The translations under genes were made by a program, and so were the position numbers. A stretch of 64,000 bases of DNA. Origin: Phoronis australis (Eukaryota; Phoronida; Phoronidae). Below the pieces are notes generated by a model. It searched no databases. It was not told the DNA's origin and saw only the letters and a program-made list of their open reading frames with translations. The stretch spans positions 696,410 to 760,409 of the forward strand of contig NMRA01000178.1 in NCBI GenBank assembly GCA_002633005.1, given 5' to 3'. Positions 10,835-21,500 of the stretch are shown here, piece by piece. Numbering within the stretch: position 1 is the first letter of the stretch; the number at the start of each line of letters is the position of its first letter.

Positions 10835-11977
10835 TCAACTTTGATTCCAAACCGAATTTGAGCTTTTCTTCTTCGCTTTCTTATTGGATGATTTCCTATT
10901 GTACGATTGTGAGTTTGGGCCCTTATTCTTGCAAACTGTGCAAATAATGCATATCAGTAAAAGACCCAGAATACATCCAGCCTGGCACTTGGCCACATTT
11001 CTTAAATTCAGTATAAAATTACCCTCTTTGCTGTACGTGTGTACCCAATGGTGATTTGTGAACGCGTCTGGTGATACTGGATTGCTGAAATTAGTTTTCT
11101 TGAGAGATTCACACACGCGACGCATAGATTCTTGCTGGACCAGAAGTTGACTACATATGCGCTTAAAGCGTTGAATTTCTTCGTTATCGAACGTGGGTAG
11201 CAAGTACTTTGGCTCCATGACGTGAAGCTCGTCTTCCGGTAGGGCATTACGTGCTCTCACGTTGGTGTAAGCGTCCGCCATTTTTTCCAGCATTATAGGC
11301 CCAGTGGTTTCCAAAATGTGACCGGTAGACGACTTTTTTAATTCACTGGCTAAGTTACGGATGAGAAATTCGAAAAATGGATGATGGGGTCTGCACGCCA
11401 TTATGGCGTTGCATGCTAGTCTATACGTGTCGTAAATCAGTTCGGCATGCTCGACCGGTTCTTGACTGACAAAGCAAGAATTCTTCTGCAGCAAATCATC
11501 AATAGGTTTGAAACTCTCAACGTCCAAGTCAACGTAAAGCCCGCCAATCTCGCGCAAAATAAAATATCGAATGACGTCTGCTCTTTGAATATTGTGTGGG
11601 TAACTGTCATACAGTTGCAAATAACCTGAATATCTTGACTGTACTAGTCTTCGTGCGTCGTCGTCAGTCCAGAGCCAGTGTTCCCAAGATTCATGATTTC
11701 GACACCACGAAGACATCCACTCGTGAAATTGTTCTGGAATATGAGTTGTTTTCCAAGTCTGGTGAATTATGCGGGGTACCGTATGGGGCTTCAAGGCGCT
11801 GAACGTTCCATTGAAAACACTCAATGGTGGAGATTTTGGCGTGCACTTCTGGTATATCCGATAAGGCTTTATCAAGCTAGCGCTCTCGTCGGTAACATGA
11901 ATATTCAAAAAGGTAAACATTGTAGCACCAAAACATACAGCTACGAAAACATATGCAAACTTTTGCTTCGACTCCAT
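10835..11977 (-). CDS. GT32-family glycosyltransferase, DXD-type, single exon
   Basis: An intact 380-residue ORF starts at an ATG at 11977. An N-terminal hydrophobic segment (about residues 8-24) looks like a type II signal anchor. Residues 68-75 are PRIIHQTW, the hallmark of the sugar-binding DXD glycosyltransferase family that includes yeast inositol-phosphoceramide mannosyltransferase subunits (SUR1/CSH1) and the alpha-1,4 GlcNAc/Gal transferases. The catalytic DXD is YVDLD at 148-152, followed by SQEP (171-174), ETTGP (223-227) and NHHW (308-311), all in family order. A second hydrophobic segment (about 335-349) precedes a lysine/serine-rich tail, which suggests two membrane passes. Golgi or ER location is inferred. 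The donor and acceptor sugars cannot be told. It may be intronless by retroposition or by loss of introns. Confidence 0.85.
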   Translation of the reverse strand: MESKQKFAYVFVAVCFGATMFTFLNIHVTDESASLIKPYRIYQKCTPKSPPLSVFNGTFSALKPHTVPRIIHQTWKTTHIPEQFHEWMSSWCRNHESWEHWLWTDDDARRLVQSRYSGYLQLYDSYPHNIQRADVIRYFILREIGGLYVDLDVESFKPIDDLLQKNSCFVSQEPVEHAELIYDTYRLACNAIMACRPHHPFFEFLIRNLASELKKSSTGHILETTGPIMLEKMADAYTNVRARNALPEDELHVMEPKYLLPTFDNEEIQRFKRICSQLLVQQESMRRVCESLKKTNFSNPVSPDAFTNHHWVHTYSKEGNFILNLRNVAKCQAGCILGLLLICIICTVCKNKGPNSQSYNRKSSNKKAKKKSSNSVWNQS

Positions 11978-11997
11978 GGTAATTCGTTAGGCTTGTA

Positions 11998-14520
11998 GAT
12001 TCTACCATAATCTGTGCTTGACAATATAGTCTATAGAATAATGACAATCGTCCTGAAGTTGACGTAAAAACAAAAAGCGTGTGTGGTTATATATGAGTTG
12101 ATGTATACGGTACACTGCTAATATCGATTTTCTAATGTGTTTGCCACTGTGGACAGGGGATAAGTTTTAAATATTGATTAGTTTTTGTTTGCATTCTCGT
12201 ATTTCGCAGTAATCGTCAATTAGCTTTCAGTCTTTAGAAATCTATCGTTCAAAATTAAAAATTAATGACAGCAGTTCAAACATATTAAATGTAAGTAGGT
12301 ACAATACAAAAAAAAACAACTCTTGCGCATTTTGTGACACTGCTCTATATTTTTCATTGTGAGGTTTTGAGTAAGGTATGGACAAATACAAAAATAACAC
12401 TTTTATTTGCGTGGATTGCGTTATCATCAGAAGTGAAAAGTTTACTTTGATCGTGAAGCTCATTTTACTTTTAAACACCATCGGTAGCTGACTGATCCGC
12501 CATCAACTTGTATGTCTGATACGCATCTCGTAATGTAAACAAGGGTTATTATATAAGATTGGGGAACAGCATTTTACTCCTTTACAAGAATGTGCGAGAG
12601 TGTTTGATGGTAGATCACGGTGTGATGCGCTTTCTTTTTGTTAGGTTTTGCATCTGGTACTCTTGGGTTTGTTTTATATTGCTAGTACATGTTCTACATA
12701 TGACCATTGGTCCAAAGTATATCAAATACCCGATAGTAAATTATCAAGATCGCTCAAAATTGGACAGGTTCTTGATTGGACAATCATAGGTGAGGTCAAC
12801 TCGTAGGCGTATGAAGCTGGGGACGACTTTGCACTCCAACAATTTGCAGGCGTCAGAAACCGTGTTGACTGGCAAAGGCTTAAGGCGGGGCCCGAAAAAC
12901 TTGTTGCATGCCAGTGCTGAATTTACCCTTGGAGGGTCCTGACCAGGGCATGTTTGTTAGATGTTGGGGGGGGGGGGGGGGGTTNTACCAGTTCATTTTG
13001 TGGGGCCTCGGTTGGAGGGTTTCCTAATGATAGAGTTGACTGCCTCTCATTTCCTGTATTTTCATAAATTTTACATTTTTTTTATGGTAGGGAGGGCTGT
13101 CACTATTTTCCGGTTCTTTCTCGGAAATAGAGCCTTTGCCTCCCTTTGAATCTGGCACTGTCAACTAATCACGAGGGGATGTAGGAACTGGTCGAAAAAA
13201 TGACTGTGTGACAGAACATTTCATGTGAAGCACCAAGACATAAAGCCAAACGTTAAAAACATGAGATTTGATTGAAAAAAACGAAAGCATTAACAGCCAT
13301 TGAAAGGATGAAAGTTTAAAGAGTCACTACTTTTGAATTACACAAAACCAACACTCTCGATGATTTTGTGACGGTGAAAATAGCGATATCTTCTATCAAA
13401 AATTTCATTTGAAGATCGTCATGAGATAATTAACCTTTGTTGATGAAGAAGGGTATAAAGTGGATTTTTTAGGAGACTCGCACCCGTCGGCTATTGTAAA
13501 AGAGTTAAAAGCGGCCCAAATGTATTCCAAATGGCTTCCATCTATGCGGCACTTACAAGCTGCCCACTTTACAATGGGCCTGCTCCGGAAGCCAGTGGAG
13601 TGAAAACTGTAATGAAATAACGGCATACGAGCCACTTCTTTGGAACCTGAAGCTAGACGTCATTTGAATATAGTCTTTCACATATAAATCTTGATGGGGG
13701 ACGGTGTGACCCTACGCTGAGATATCTCATCCACGATCTACCACCCTTCTGTATTCTGTGTCACACGTTCAGAGAGGAGATGGTCTAAGAGTACTATTAA
13801 TGTGCAGTGACTGTTCATGGTCTTGGCTTTAATTGTGCATGCTGGTCTTGTTGAGTCGAAAAATAATTTAAGATCTAGACGGATAAGAAAGTCTATCTTG
13901 GTCAGAAAAAGTGGCTCAGTTATGAACAGCGACGATGGGGTATAAGTTACCTAAAAATCTAGCACAGTCTCGTCACCACACCACCTAGTGTCCAATAGCT
14001 TCGGAAGATGGCTGCTGAGAGGAACCGGAAGTGTTAAGGTACTAATACTTTTCTGGTTGTGAAAATAAGAAATAATCAATTTGTGCCTTGCTTCGTTGGA
14101 ATAACGATGAAATATTACCATACTCATTTGCATAAAAATAGACTCGCAAAACGAGATTTTCGCGAGAAAGTAACTGGTTCGCGGAGGGTTTTCGGTACAC
14201 TGGAGGACCCGGTGTTGTTTGTAAATTAGTACTTCATTTGCTTATTAGCAATTCATTAAGACTATGCATCTTTAAAAGTAGCTTTAAAGTTGGTTGAAAA
14301 TTGTTATTAAAACCTAAGAAAATTGCCCAAGAACTGTTGGTCGACAAAATAACACCAATATTCATAATGAAAAAGTCGTAGTTGAAAAGGTATAATTTTC
14401 CCAAGGTACATGTAACTGTTGATACAAAAAGTTCGTTTTTCGGCATTTGACTATTTGATTTGTGACGTCGTGCTATTGCTGACGTACATTGTACGTAATC
14501 ACTAATTAATCGATTACATA
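11998..14520. other. intergenic region, no gene recognised
   Basis: AT-rich DNA with no convincing exon on either strand. It includes a long G run (about 12966-12982) followed by an ambiguous base at 12985, probably a sequencing slip at a homopolymer. ORFs near 13.4-14.4 kb are short and without recognisable motifs. Confidence 0.4.
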
Positions 14521-14898
14521 ATGGACCTACAGATGGCTACCAGGAAATTAGAAAATTTGCTTGAAGGTATAACATTGTATTTAGTGGGGTGTGTTAGCTG
14601 TATTTCTCGTTGTCTATTGAGAATGGCTGCATTTACGTGGAGCTTCATTAGCGTCTATGTTTTGTTCGGTAAGGAAGACCATTGTACAAACACCGTCGAT
14701 GAAAAATGGTTAGCCGAGGTATTGGAGGCTGCCATTGCCCTCAGTGAAGCAGAGCCTGACATTGGAGTGAAGGAAATCTACTATGGATATATAAATGACT
14801 TGCGTTGCTATCAGCGTGAGGTATTATGCCGAAAAGAGGCAAACTGCACAACGCACAAACCAAGCACCCCCATCGAGTATTTCGTCAAGTCAGAATGA
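14521..14898 (+). CDS. hypothetical 125-residue protein, possible membrane protein
   Basis: An ATG-initiated ORF at 14521 runs to a TGA at 14898. Residues about 18-50 are strongly hydrophobic and cysteine-rich, with an arginine pair in the middle that could split them into two short membrane segments. The C-terminal 75 residues are acidic and soluble, with five cysteines. A CRE-like TGACGTCG lies about 55 bp upstream. I do not recognise the family. It could be a real small gene, one exon of a longer gene, or chance; only the length of the open frame and the clear hydrophobic-to-soluble layout support it. Confidence 0.3.
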   Translation: MDLQMATRKLENLLEGITLYLVGCVSCISRCLLRMAAFTWSFISVYVLFGKEDHCTNTVDEKWLAEVLEAAIALSEAEPDIGVKEIYYGYINDLRCYQREVLCRKEANCTTHKPSTPIEYFVKSE

Positions 14899-15923
14899 TT
14901 TGAACAAGTAATCTCAGAAATTCAGATCTATCAATTGCCCGGCGTCTACAAATTACAGCATTTGTGTAAGAAGAGAGTTTGGTTAACGAAAAATTACAAG
15001 AAAATTGACACTATAAATACAAATTCTTTACGACGAACAAAGGAGATCGGAAAGAAAAATGTCTAAATCTAAGGCAAACCGACAAGAAAAATATGAACCA
15101 GTGTTGATGTAGTGGGTTTGTCCCAAAGAATTAGTGTGTATATCATGATATCAAGGGGCGGATGTAAATATTAAAAAATGCGTAATAACATAATTAAGAA
15201 ATTACCTTATGAATTCAGCCTATACTTCAAAACTAGCATTAGTACTAAAACTTTCTTAAATCAAAATTTTACGTTTTGCCTCAGAAACGCTGCTAGGATA
15301 CCTAGTTTTCTCTTACCCATCGATATATGAATAAGGTCGCTGTTTTTTTTTACAAAAATGTCAAGTGTTTTGCGTGTTAATTTAATGCCATGAAACCTGA
15401 AATACCCGGTAAGTGAATAGTCAAAAATTCTTAACGACGTTTTTGAGACATACATAAAGTTTTCATTTCAAAAAAGGTTTAATGAAATCGACTTAGGGCT
15501 TATTTTGCTATGTACCTTTCTTGCACAAAAAATTTGAATTAAAAAACTTGGTCACGTGACAATAATACACAGTAGTAAGAAGACATTTTTAGAATCCTCG
15601 ATCTTTCTCCTTCCAGAAATTTTTAATTAACTTTCAATAGTTGACAAAGCCCAGTTTTTTATATTTGACTTAGAGATCAAATCGTGCGTTTAAGACCTAG
15701 ATAACCTTGAACATTAACAGAACACGACAAATTATATTGCTCTTAGTTAAAACTTCTAATATCCAGACACTAATAATTTCTTTTGAGGCACAGGGTTTAG
15801 TTGAGACCAACGTTTATTAATTTGGCCACCGCTATGACGACAAATAGGAAAAGATCCTTTGCCAGCCATTTACACCAAAGTCACAAAACTATGAGAGACT
15901 CATTTGATACTGGAAACCTTTCA

Positions 15924-16008
15924 GGGGCGGATCCAGGATTTTGAGTTAGGGGAGTTTTAGAGGGGGCATGGCTCCCATGCCCCCCCCTCCCTTCTAAATC
16001 CCCCACTG
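15924..16008. repeat. hairpin-bearing repeat terminus
   Basis: GGGGCGGATCCAGGATTTT is followed by a self-complementary GGGGGCATGGCTCCCATGCCCCC. The GGCGGATCCAG start resembles 6936. This is probably the end of a non-autonomous DNA element whose other end I could not find. Confidence 0.4.
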
Positions 16009-16214
16009 ACTTCAGTCTAACTGTTTCTCGGCTTCTACGAAAAACCAGCTTCTAATAGAAATCTAGCTTTTGTTACAAACTTTAGAGTATTTGGTGAAGT
16101 GATACAAGTGGAAGACAATATCCTCAAGTTATTCACGGTCAGGTATAGATCTCCCTTCAAATACGAAAGCAGGCTTTAACATTCCATTGGAAAAACTCAA
16201 TGTGGTAACTGAAC

Positions 16215-17165
16215 GAGTCTGGCGTCGTCTCTGTAACTAAACAAAAGTTTGCCAAATTTCATCATGATGAAAATAAATCAAGGAACTCTTAAGATATAGA
16301 GACAAACGTAAAACACAATTAACACAAGGGACACAGCTGTAGTCCGATTGGTCTGAACTTCATCGTCGAACACCCTTCAAAGGTTAATGAAATACAGCCG
16401 GAGATGCAAAAAAAACAAAATTGCTTGTACACGGGGGGCCAGAATAGTCGAAAACATCCCCAACCAACGTCAGCCGAGGTGTTCGCATCAGAAACACGTA
16501 ACCGTCAATTTAATTATTGTCCTTTGAGTGGTTTGGCAACCAGAGTGGCAGACTTCAAAAGCCTTCCTCGAAAAAAAATTGAAATGGCCACCAAATGGTG
16601 CAGAAAACATCGAATCTCCTCCCGGCGAAAACAGTGGGAAGACGTTGTCGTCTCCTTAATAGAAACCTAGTGCCGAATTTCATGACCGAAATCTGAGGAT
16701 ACAGAGGGAAACGTAAAAAAATTATCTCGAGGGGGCATAGTGGTATGCAGTGGATTAGTTCGACATTTCGACGTAGGCCTACGGTCCGTCCTCGCGCGGC
16801 TCCATGCCGACATGATGCATCTTTCAAATTTTAGTAAGTCCGGGGCTAGGATATTCGATTGCAGACTCAAAAAAAATCACTGCTAGGAGGTACCGAACAC
16901 GGTAGAAGGACCCCGGGTTCCGAAACTCTTTACTCGTGGCCGTTTCATCAGTAATACAGATAAGGATGAAGGACGCACTCGCCGGCAAATAAGGCCGCTG
17001 AAAAATTAATGGCCACAACTAAAGACGTGGTGCAAAAATCCGAAATCTATCACTCAAAAATGGGAAGGCGTTGTCGTCCCCTTAGTAGCAAGTACCTTTT
17101 TTGTCGAATTTCAGAAAATAATATTAATGAAATTTGAAAAAATGAAACGGCAAACGTAAAAACTT
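16215..17165 (+). repeat. three diverged direct copies of a roughly 100-bp repeat
   Basis: Copies at about 16218-16315, 16630-16718 and 17058-17162 share the order GTCGTCTCC/GTCGTCCCC, a TTGCCAAATTTCAT-like block, then AGAGACAAACGTAAAA or similar. Spacing is about 420 bp, so this may be a tandem array of a longer decayed unit. Confidence 0.5.
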
Positions 17166-17762
17166 GAACTTGACGAGAGCAGGCCAAGTCTCAATAAGAA
17201 GCATTGTGATTTATAGCATGAGCCAACCAAACCCGGAGTGGAAGTTCACGTTCAGCCATGATGCTGTTTGCACTTTCACAACAGAAAACTGACGACTTAA
17301 GCTGGGATGTGCACAATGATCAAAGAAGGGCCCGGGGACCGTGTTACGGCTACCACTGGGTCTACTCACACGAAGAACTAAACAGGTTATAAGCTCGTCA
17401 CTAGGGGGCGTTGTTGCGCAACTACCATCGTGCAGCATCATGGGATTGATTTGTCGTCAAAACAATATGGCGGACGTCTAGAAATTCCAGAGGAGAGATT
17501 CGGGCCATGTCACGAATATTTTTTCAAGGAGTCCAAGACCTGTCTCGCCAAAAATGAAGATTCTTAGATGTTTTTTAAATAGGTAGTGAAGATGTCTGGC
17601 GGTTATTCGTATCCTTTATGATCCTGGAGCTCTTCTTATACCAAAGATGTGAATGCCTGCCAGTTTCCATCCTGCTAGAGATTCTTAACTTAACGTCACT
17701 TTATTACTAGTTAGGAGTGGGCAGTACATCTTCTTGTCTCAACCACTGTAGGTCAGTTAGCT

Positions 17763-17850
17763 CAGAGTTATATTTTGTAGTCAGAGGGCCCAGAGCTATA
17801 TATAGCCAGTGTGCCGAGAGCTGTATATAGCCAGTGAGACCAGAGCTGTA
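17763..17850 (+). repeat. short tandem repeat, unit about 26 bp
   Basis: CCAGAGCTATATATAGCCAGTG and CCGAGAGCTGTATATAGCCAG repeat two to three times. The AGCTATATATAGC core is palindromic. It lies about 550 bp upstream of the first recognised CEP126 exon; a TATA role cannot be supported. Confidence 0.45.
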
Positions 17851-18402
17851 AAAGCTTTAAATTATAAAGCAGGTCCGAGAGCACTTTTGTGGGGCAATTT
17901 AATTTAAAATTTTGCACTTTATTCATAGCACTGGTGTACACTTCAAAATGTAAAAACTTCCTGCCGTTAAAGTTGCACATTAATGCGTAATGTGCCAAAA
18001 ATTTTGGTGAAAATTACTGTGCAACTTAAAACGGGGAGACATACTTATAATGAAGTACAAATAATTTCATTTAATCATACAAAAGTGTGTTAATTGCCAG
18101 GGGAAAGTACTCAGTTACAAAATGTTCTCGTACAGCTCAGGGCTCACTGGTTATTACACCTTAGTGTATATTATAGCAGAACACACTTGATGATTTAAAT
18201 TGACAGGAACCTAGGTATAATGTAGCAAAATGTTGTGATTTTAATCAGCGGTCCTTTCACATCATCCAATGTGCATCTGACTGCAGCTTAATACATGATT
18301 ATTTTGCTATGGACATATTTGCTCATTGGCAACTGATCTCTCTTGTGACGTGTGTGTCAATGTTTCATGTGTTTAAATTCCTTAATGGCCCACCAGTAAC
18401 AG

Positions 18403-18519
18403 ATACCGAACATCAGACAGAGAGGTCTTTGACTATGCCACTGAACTGAGGCTACAAGAAAAACATGATGCCATTGCGAGAAACAGGAAGCTTTCTGCAG
18501 AGACAAATAAGAGACGGAA
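18403..18519 (+). CDS. CEP126: CEP126 exon: N-terminal basic coiled coil, first recognised exon
   Basis: Acceptor AG at 18401-18402, donor GTAAGG at 18520. The frame reads TELRLQEKHDAIARNRKL and is charged and helical. It joins to 19435 with a split AAG codon, then continues KRKVEAQREEKRRQE, the conserved N-terminal coiled coil of the family. Other frames of this stretch contain stops. Confidence 0.75.
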
Positions 18520-21500
18520 GTAAGGAATATTTTTCTGGTGTACTTGTTCATCGTTTGTTCAGATTTTCACGTAACTTAATTCTACTAATATGAGACATTC
18601 TTTACTACAAATCAGTTGAAACTCCCTAGTATTCTAAAGTTGAAGACAACGAGGGTCGCTTTACTGAATATGTGCCACAAATGGAACATGAACCCTACCT
18701 GAAGAAATACCTACGTACAGGTAATCACAAGAGTTCTTCTACAAACCATGAATATACCTGCATTCAGGTAACCACAATATCCATTAAAATGTCTTTATTC
18801 AGGTAATCACAAAGGTCCTACCTGTAGAAATGTCTAAATTCAGGTAACCGTAAAGGTCCAGCCTGTAGAAATGCCAACATTCAAGTAGTCACAAGGTTCT
18901 CTTGTGACACAAATGCTGATGAATGACTTTGTGCCCTAAAGAGATACTTTTCGCCGTCCAGTGAATAACAATTTGCCCATTATTGAATGCTTTGCTGGAG
19001 TACTTGACATCCTCAGGAATATAACTGTTGCAAGGCATTCATCAAATTATTCCCGATGATAACAGTGTGGATTCTGGTGTTACTTTTATTGTCGTCAGCC
19101 TTGTGCTGCTTAAAATGGCCAACTTAGCCCCTAGCCATCAATGTAGAAAGTTTTAGGTCAGTCACACTCAATCTTTTCATCTGAGTTTGAGAGTGATCAC
19201 AGACTGGCATGATACTGGAACAATGGTCTCGTCCAGTGGCAAGAACGCATCTGCCTTCTGTTGGCTTGGAAAGAATTAAGTTCATTGATGCTGGAGAGTA
19301 TGCATGATGAAGTGACATCATAGGCTCGTTGTTTTTGTCAGGAAATTTGCGGACTCATATGCTGAATGCTATGGGTTACGGGCTGTTATTGTGGTACTTG
19401 AATGGACACATCATGCTTTTGTATTTCTGACCAGGATACTGGCAAATAAACGGAAAGTTGAAGCTCAGCGAGAGGAGAAACGCAGACAGGAAATACTGTC
19501 CAAGAGAAGGGAGCAGCAGAAATTTGCCACAGAACGCTTCCAGCGAAGTCATGTGACTAAGAAGAAACAGGACATTTTCTACACTGGTAGGCATATGTTT
19601 GTTAATGGGTGGTCTGGCAAGTGCAAAGTGCCTTGGAAAAGTGAAACTGCTGTTTTTTTTTTTAAATATTTATGAGATTCGATTGGCTGATTTATAATCT
19701 CTTCTATTGCAACATTCTTGTATGGATTTGATGCAGTGGGATATTTTCCAAATATTTCTTTCCTTGTGGCCCTCATGCCATCAATTCTGCCACTGCTGTG
19801 CAATGGGATATTAAAAAGTCACACAAAAATGTCCAAAATCACAAAACTTCCATGAATGAAAGGAAAATTTGCAATTTGTACTTGTCCACTCCCTCTTGCA
19901 GACCAGACCTTGAAGAAGAGTCGAGTGAAATTAACTCTTGTGCATTCATAATGCTAGTGTTGTGTATAGACTGTTTGCTATTAAAGGTGTATTGAGTCCT
20001 GTTTAAGTTTAATATCTCTTACCTTGGGACATCCTGTTTCACGCAGTGTTGGAGTGTCGAATGTGGTGATTTAATTTTTTGCAATCTGTCACACATAATC
20101 GAGTTTCTGTCTGTGCACGTTTTCTTAATTTGCACGGTGGTCGAGTTAAATGTTTCTAAAGAAACATTTTAGTTAGTTGATGTGCTTTTTTCGTGCTGTG
20201 TTTTAGATTCGATTCCAAGGCGTGCGGTAAATCTCGAGCCCACCCCCGCTTTAGAGGATGCCCTTCATGCTGTCAGAGGGAGTGGTCACACACGTCAGAA
20301 CAGCCAAGAATCAAACCCCTGCAACAACACAGTGGTACCAACAGACAATCCCACCAATAAGCTTTATTATCACAAGTACGGCGCATACATTCCACAGCGG
20401 ACTCCGGACAGAACCAAGCAGCATATGAAGGAGATCGCGGACAGGACTGAACTGCACTATAGAAGCCTTAGTAACCTTAGCAACAGTCGGAGTTTGTTTG
20501 AGAAGCAGTTGCAGCAATCTCAGCAACAGTTAGTGGTCCAGCATCAGCGTGCACTGGATGATCTGTCTGCTGCTGCTACACTAGGCACTGAGGAGGAACA
20601 GTATGAAGAGTTCAAGGGGAGCAATGAGAGCTTGTGTAGTGCTGATAGCTTGGATAGTGGAAAGGATAGTGTGGAGGAGAGGCTGGTGAGTGAACCAGCT
20701 GAGACTTACAGGGCAAATGACGCGGAGCATTGTGCCGCGCGTAATGACAATGATGTCCTGTTGGAGGATGCTAATGATAGTGTGTCTGATATCTTAGAGG
20801 AGGTGACACCTAGTGTAAAGACGGGCATAAATACATCGAATACAAACGGTAATTGTAATAGTAAAATGGGAGCGTATTGTGTTAATAAACAGCAGACTAC
20901 TGAGGCTGGGTTGGAGAGTAGGCAGGCTGGGTCAGCCAATGTACTCAGTAGAAGGACTCAGATGCAGAGTAATAGTGTTATGTCTGATGGCAGCCGCTCC
21001 CAGCTGAAGACTGTTGATAACCTGGCTTTGAAGGCCGTCAATAGAGACGTGGGAGTCAAACCAACAAACAAAGCATGGTCAACGCCACCACCAGATGTTA
21101 TTCCGTCCCAAAAACTAAAAGGTACACTGAAAAAGTCTACCCCTGTGATAAACAATGCAAGAACTGTGGCAACAGCCATAACTGAGGCAAATGTTATGAA
21201 CAAGCTCATCAATGGTGCAGTGGTGCCCTCTGATGATAGTCCCGGTGCTGTTGATTTTAGGTCTTCGTACACAATTAGTTCTAAATGTGAGCCGGTTGCT
21301 TCACATCACTGGACGAGCCAGGTCACATCTCTAGCCAGCCCCCTGCACAAGGTGAGCTCAGAACCAGTCATTTGTGCTCACCCAGAGGACAAGGATGAAG
21401 ATGAGAGTTCTTCCACACAAAGTGCCCCTGAACAAGAACTTAAAGGTATACTGAAGCGGCCTCAACCAAGCGAGCGACGTACCGTGTTCACACGACAGGG

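Larger units (their letters stand above)
14899..18402. other. intergenic region, repeat-bearing, possible CEP126 5' exon hidden
   Basis: It contains a hairpin-rich terminus at 15924-16008, three degenerate copies of a roughly 100-bp repeat at 16215-17165, and a short tandem repeat at 17763-17850. CEP126 coding sequence enters at 18403 needing an upstream exon that ends in phase 2. I could not pick that exon with confidence. An ATGGCGGAC near 17467 lies in a CpG-bearing stretch but reads into a stop at once unless spliced. Confidence 0.4.

Noticed and set aside
17467-17481. ATGGCGGAC as the CEP126 start codon
   Set aside because: It reads into a stop after four codons unless spliced at a weak GTCTAG site, and the phase needed by the exon at 18403 could not be met, so it was not called.
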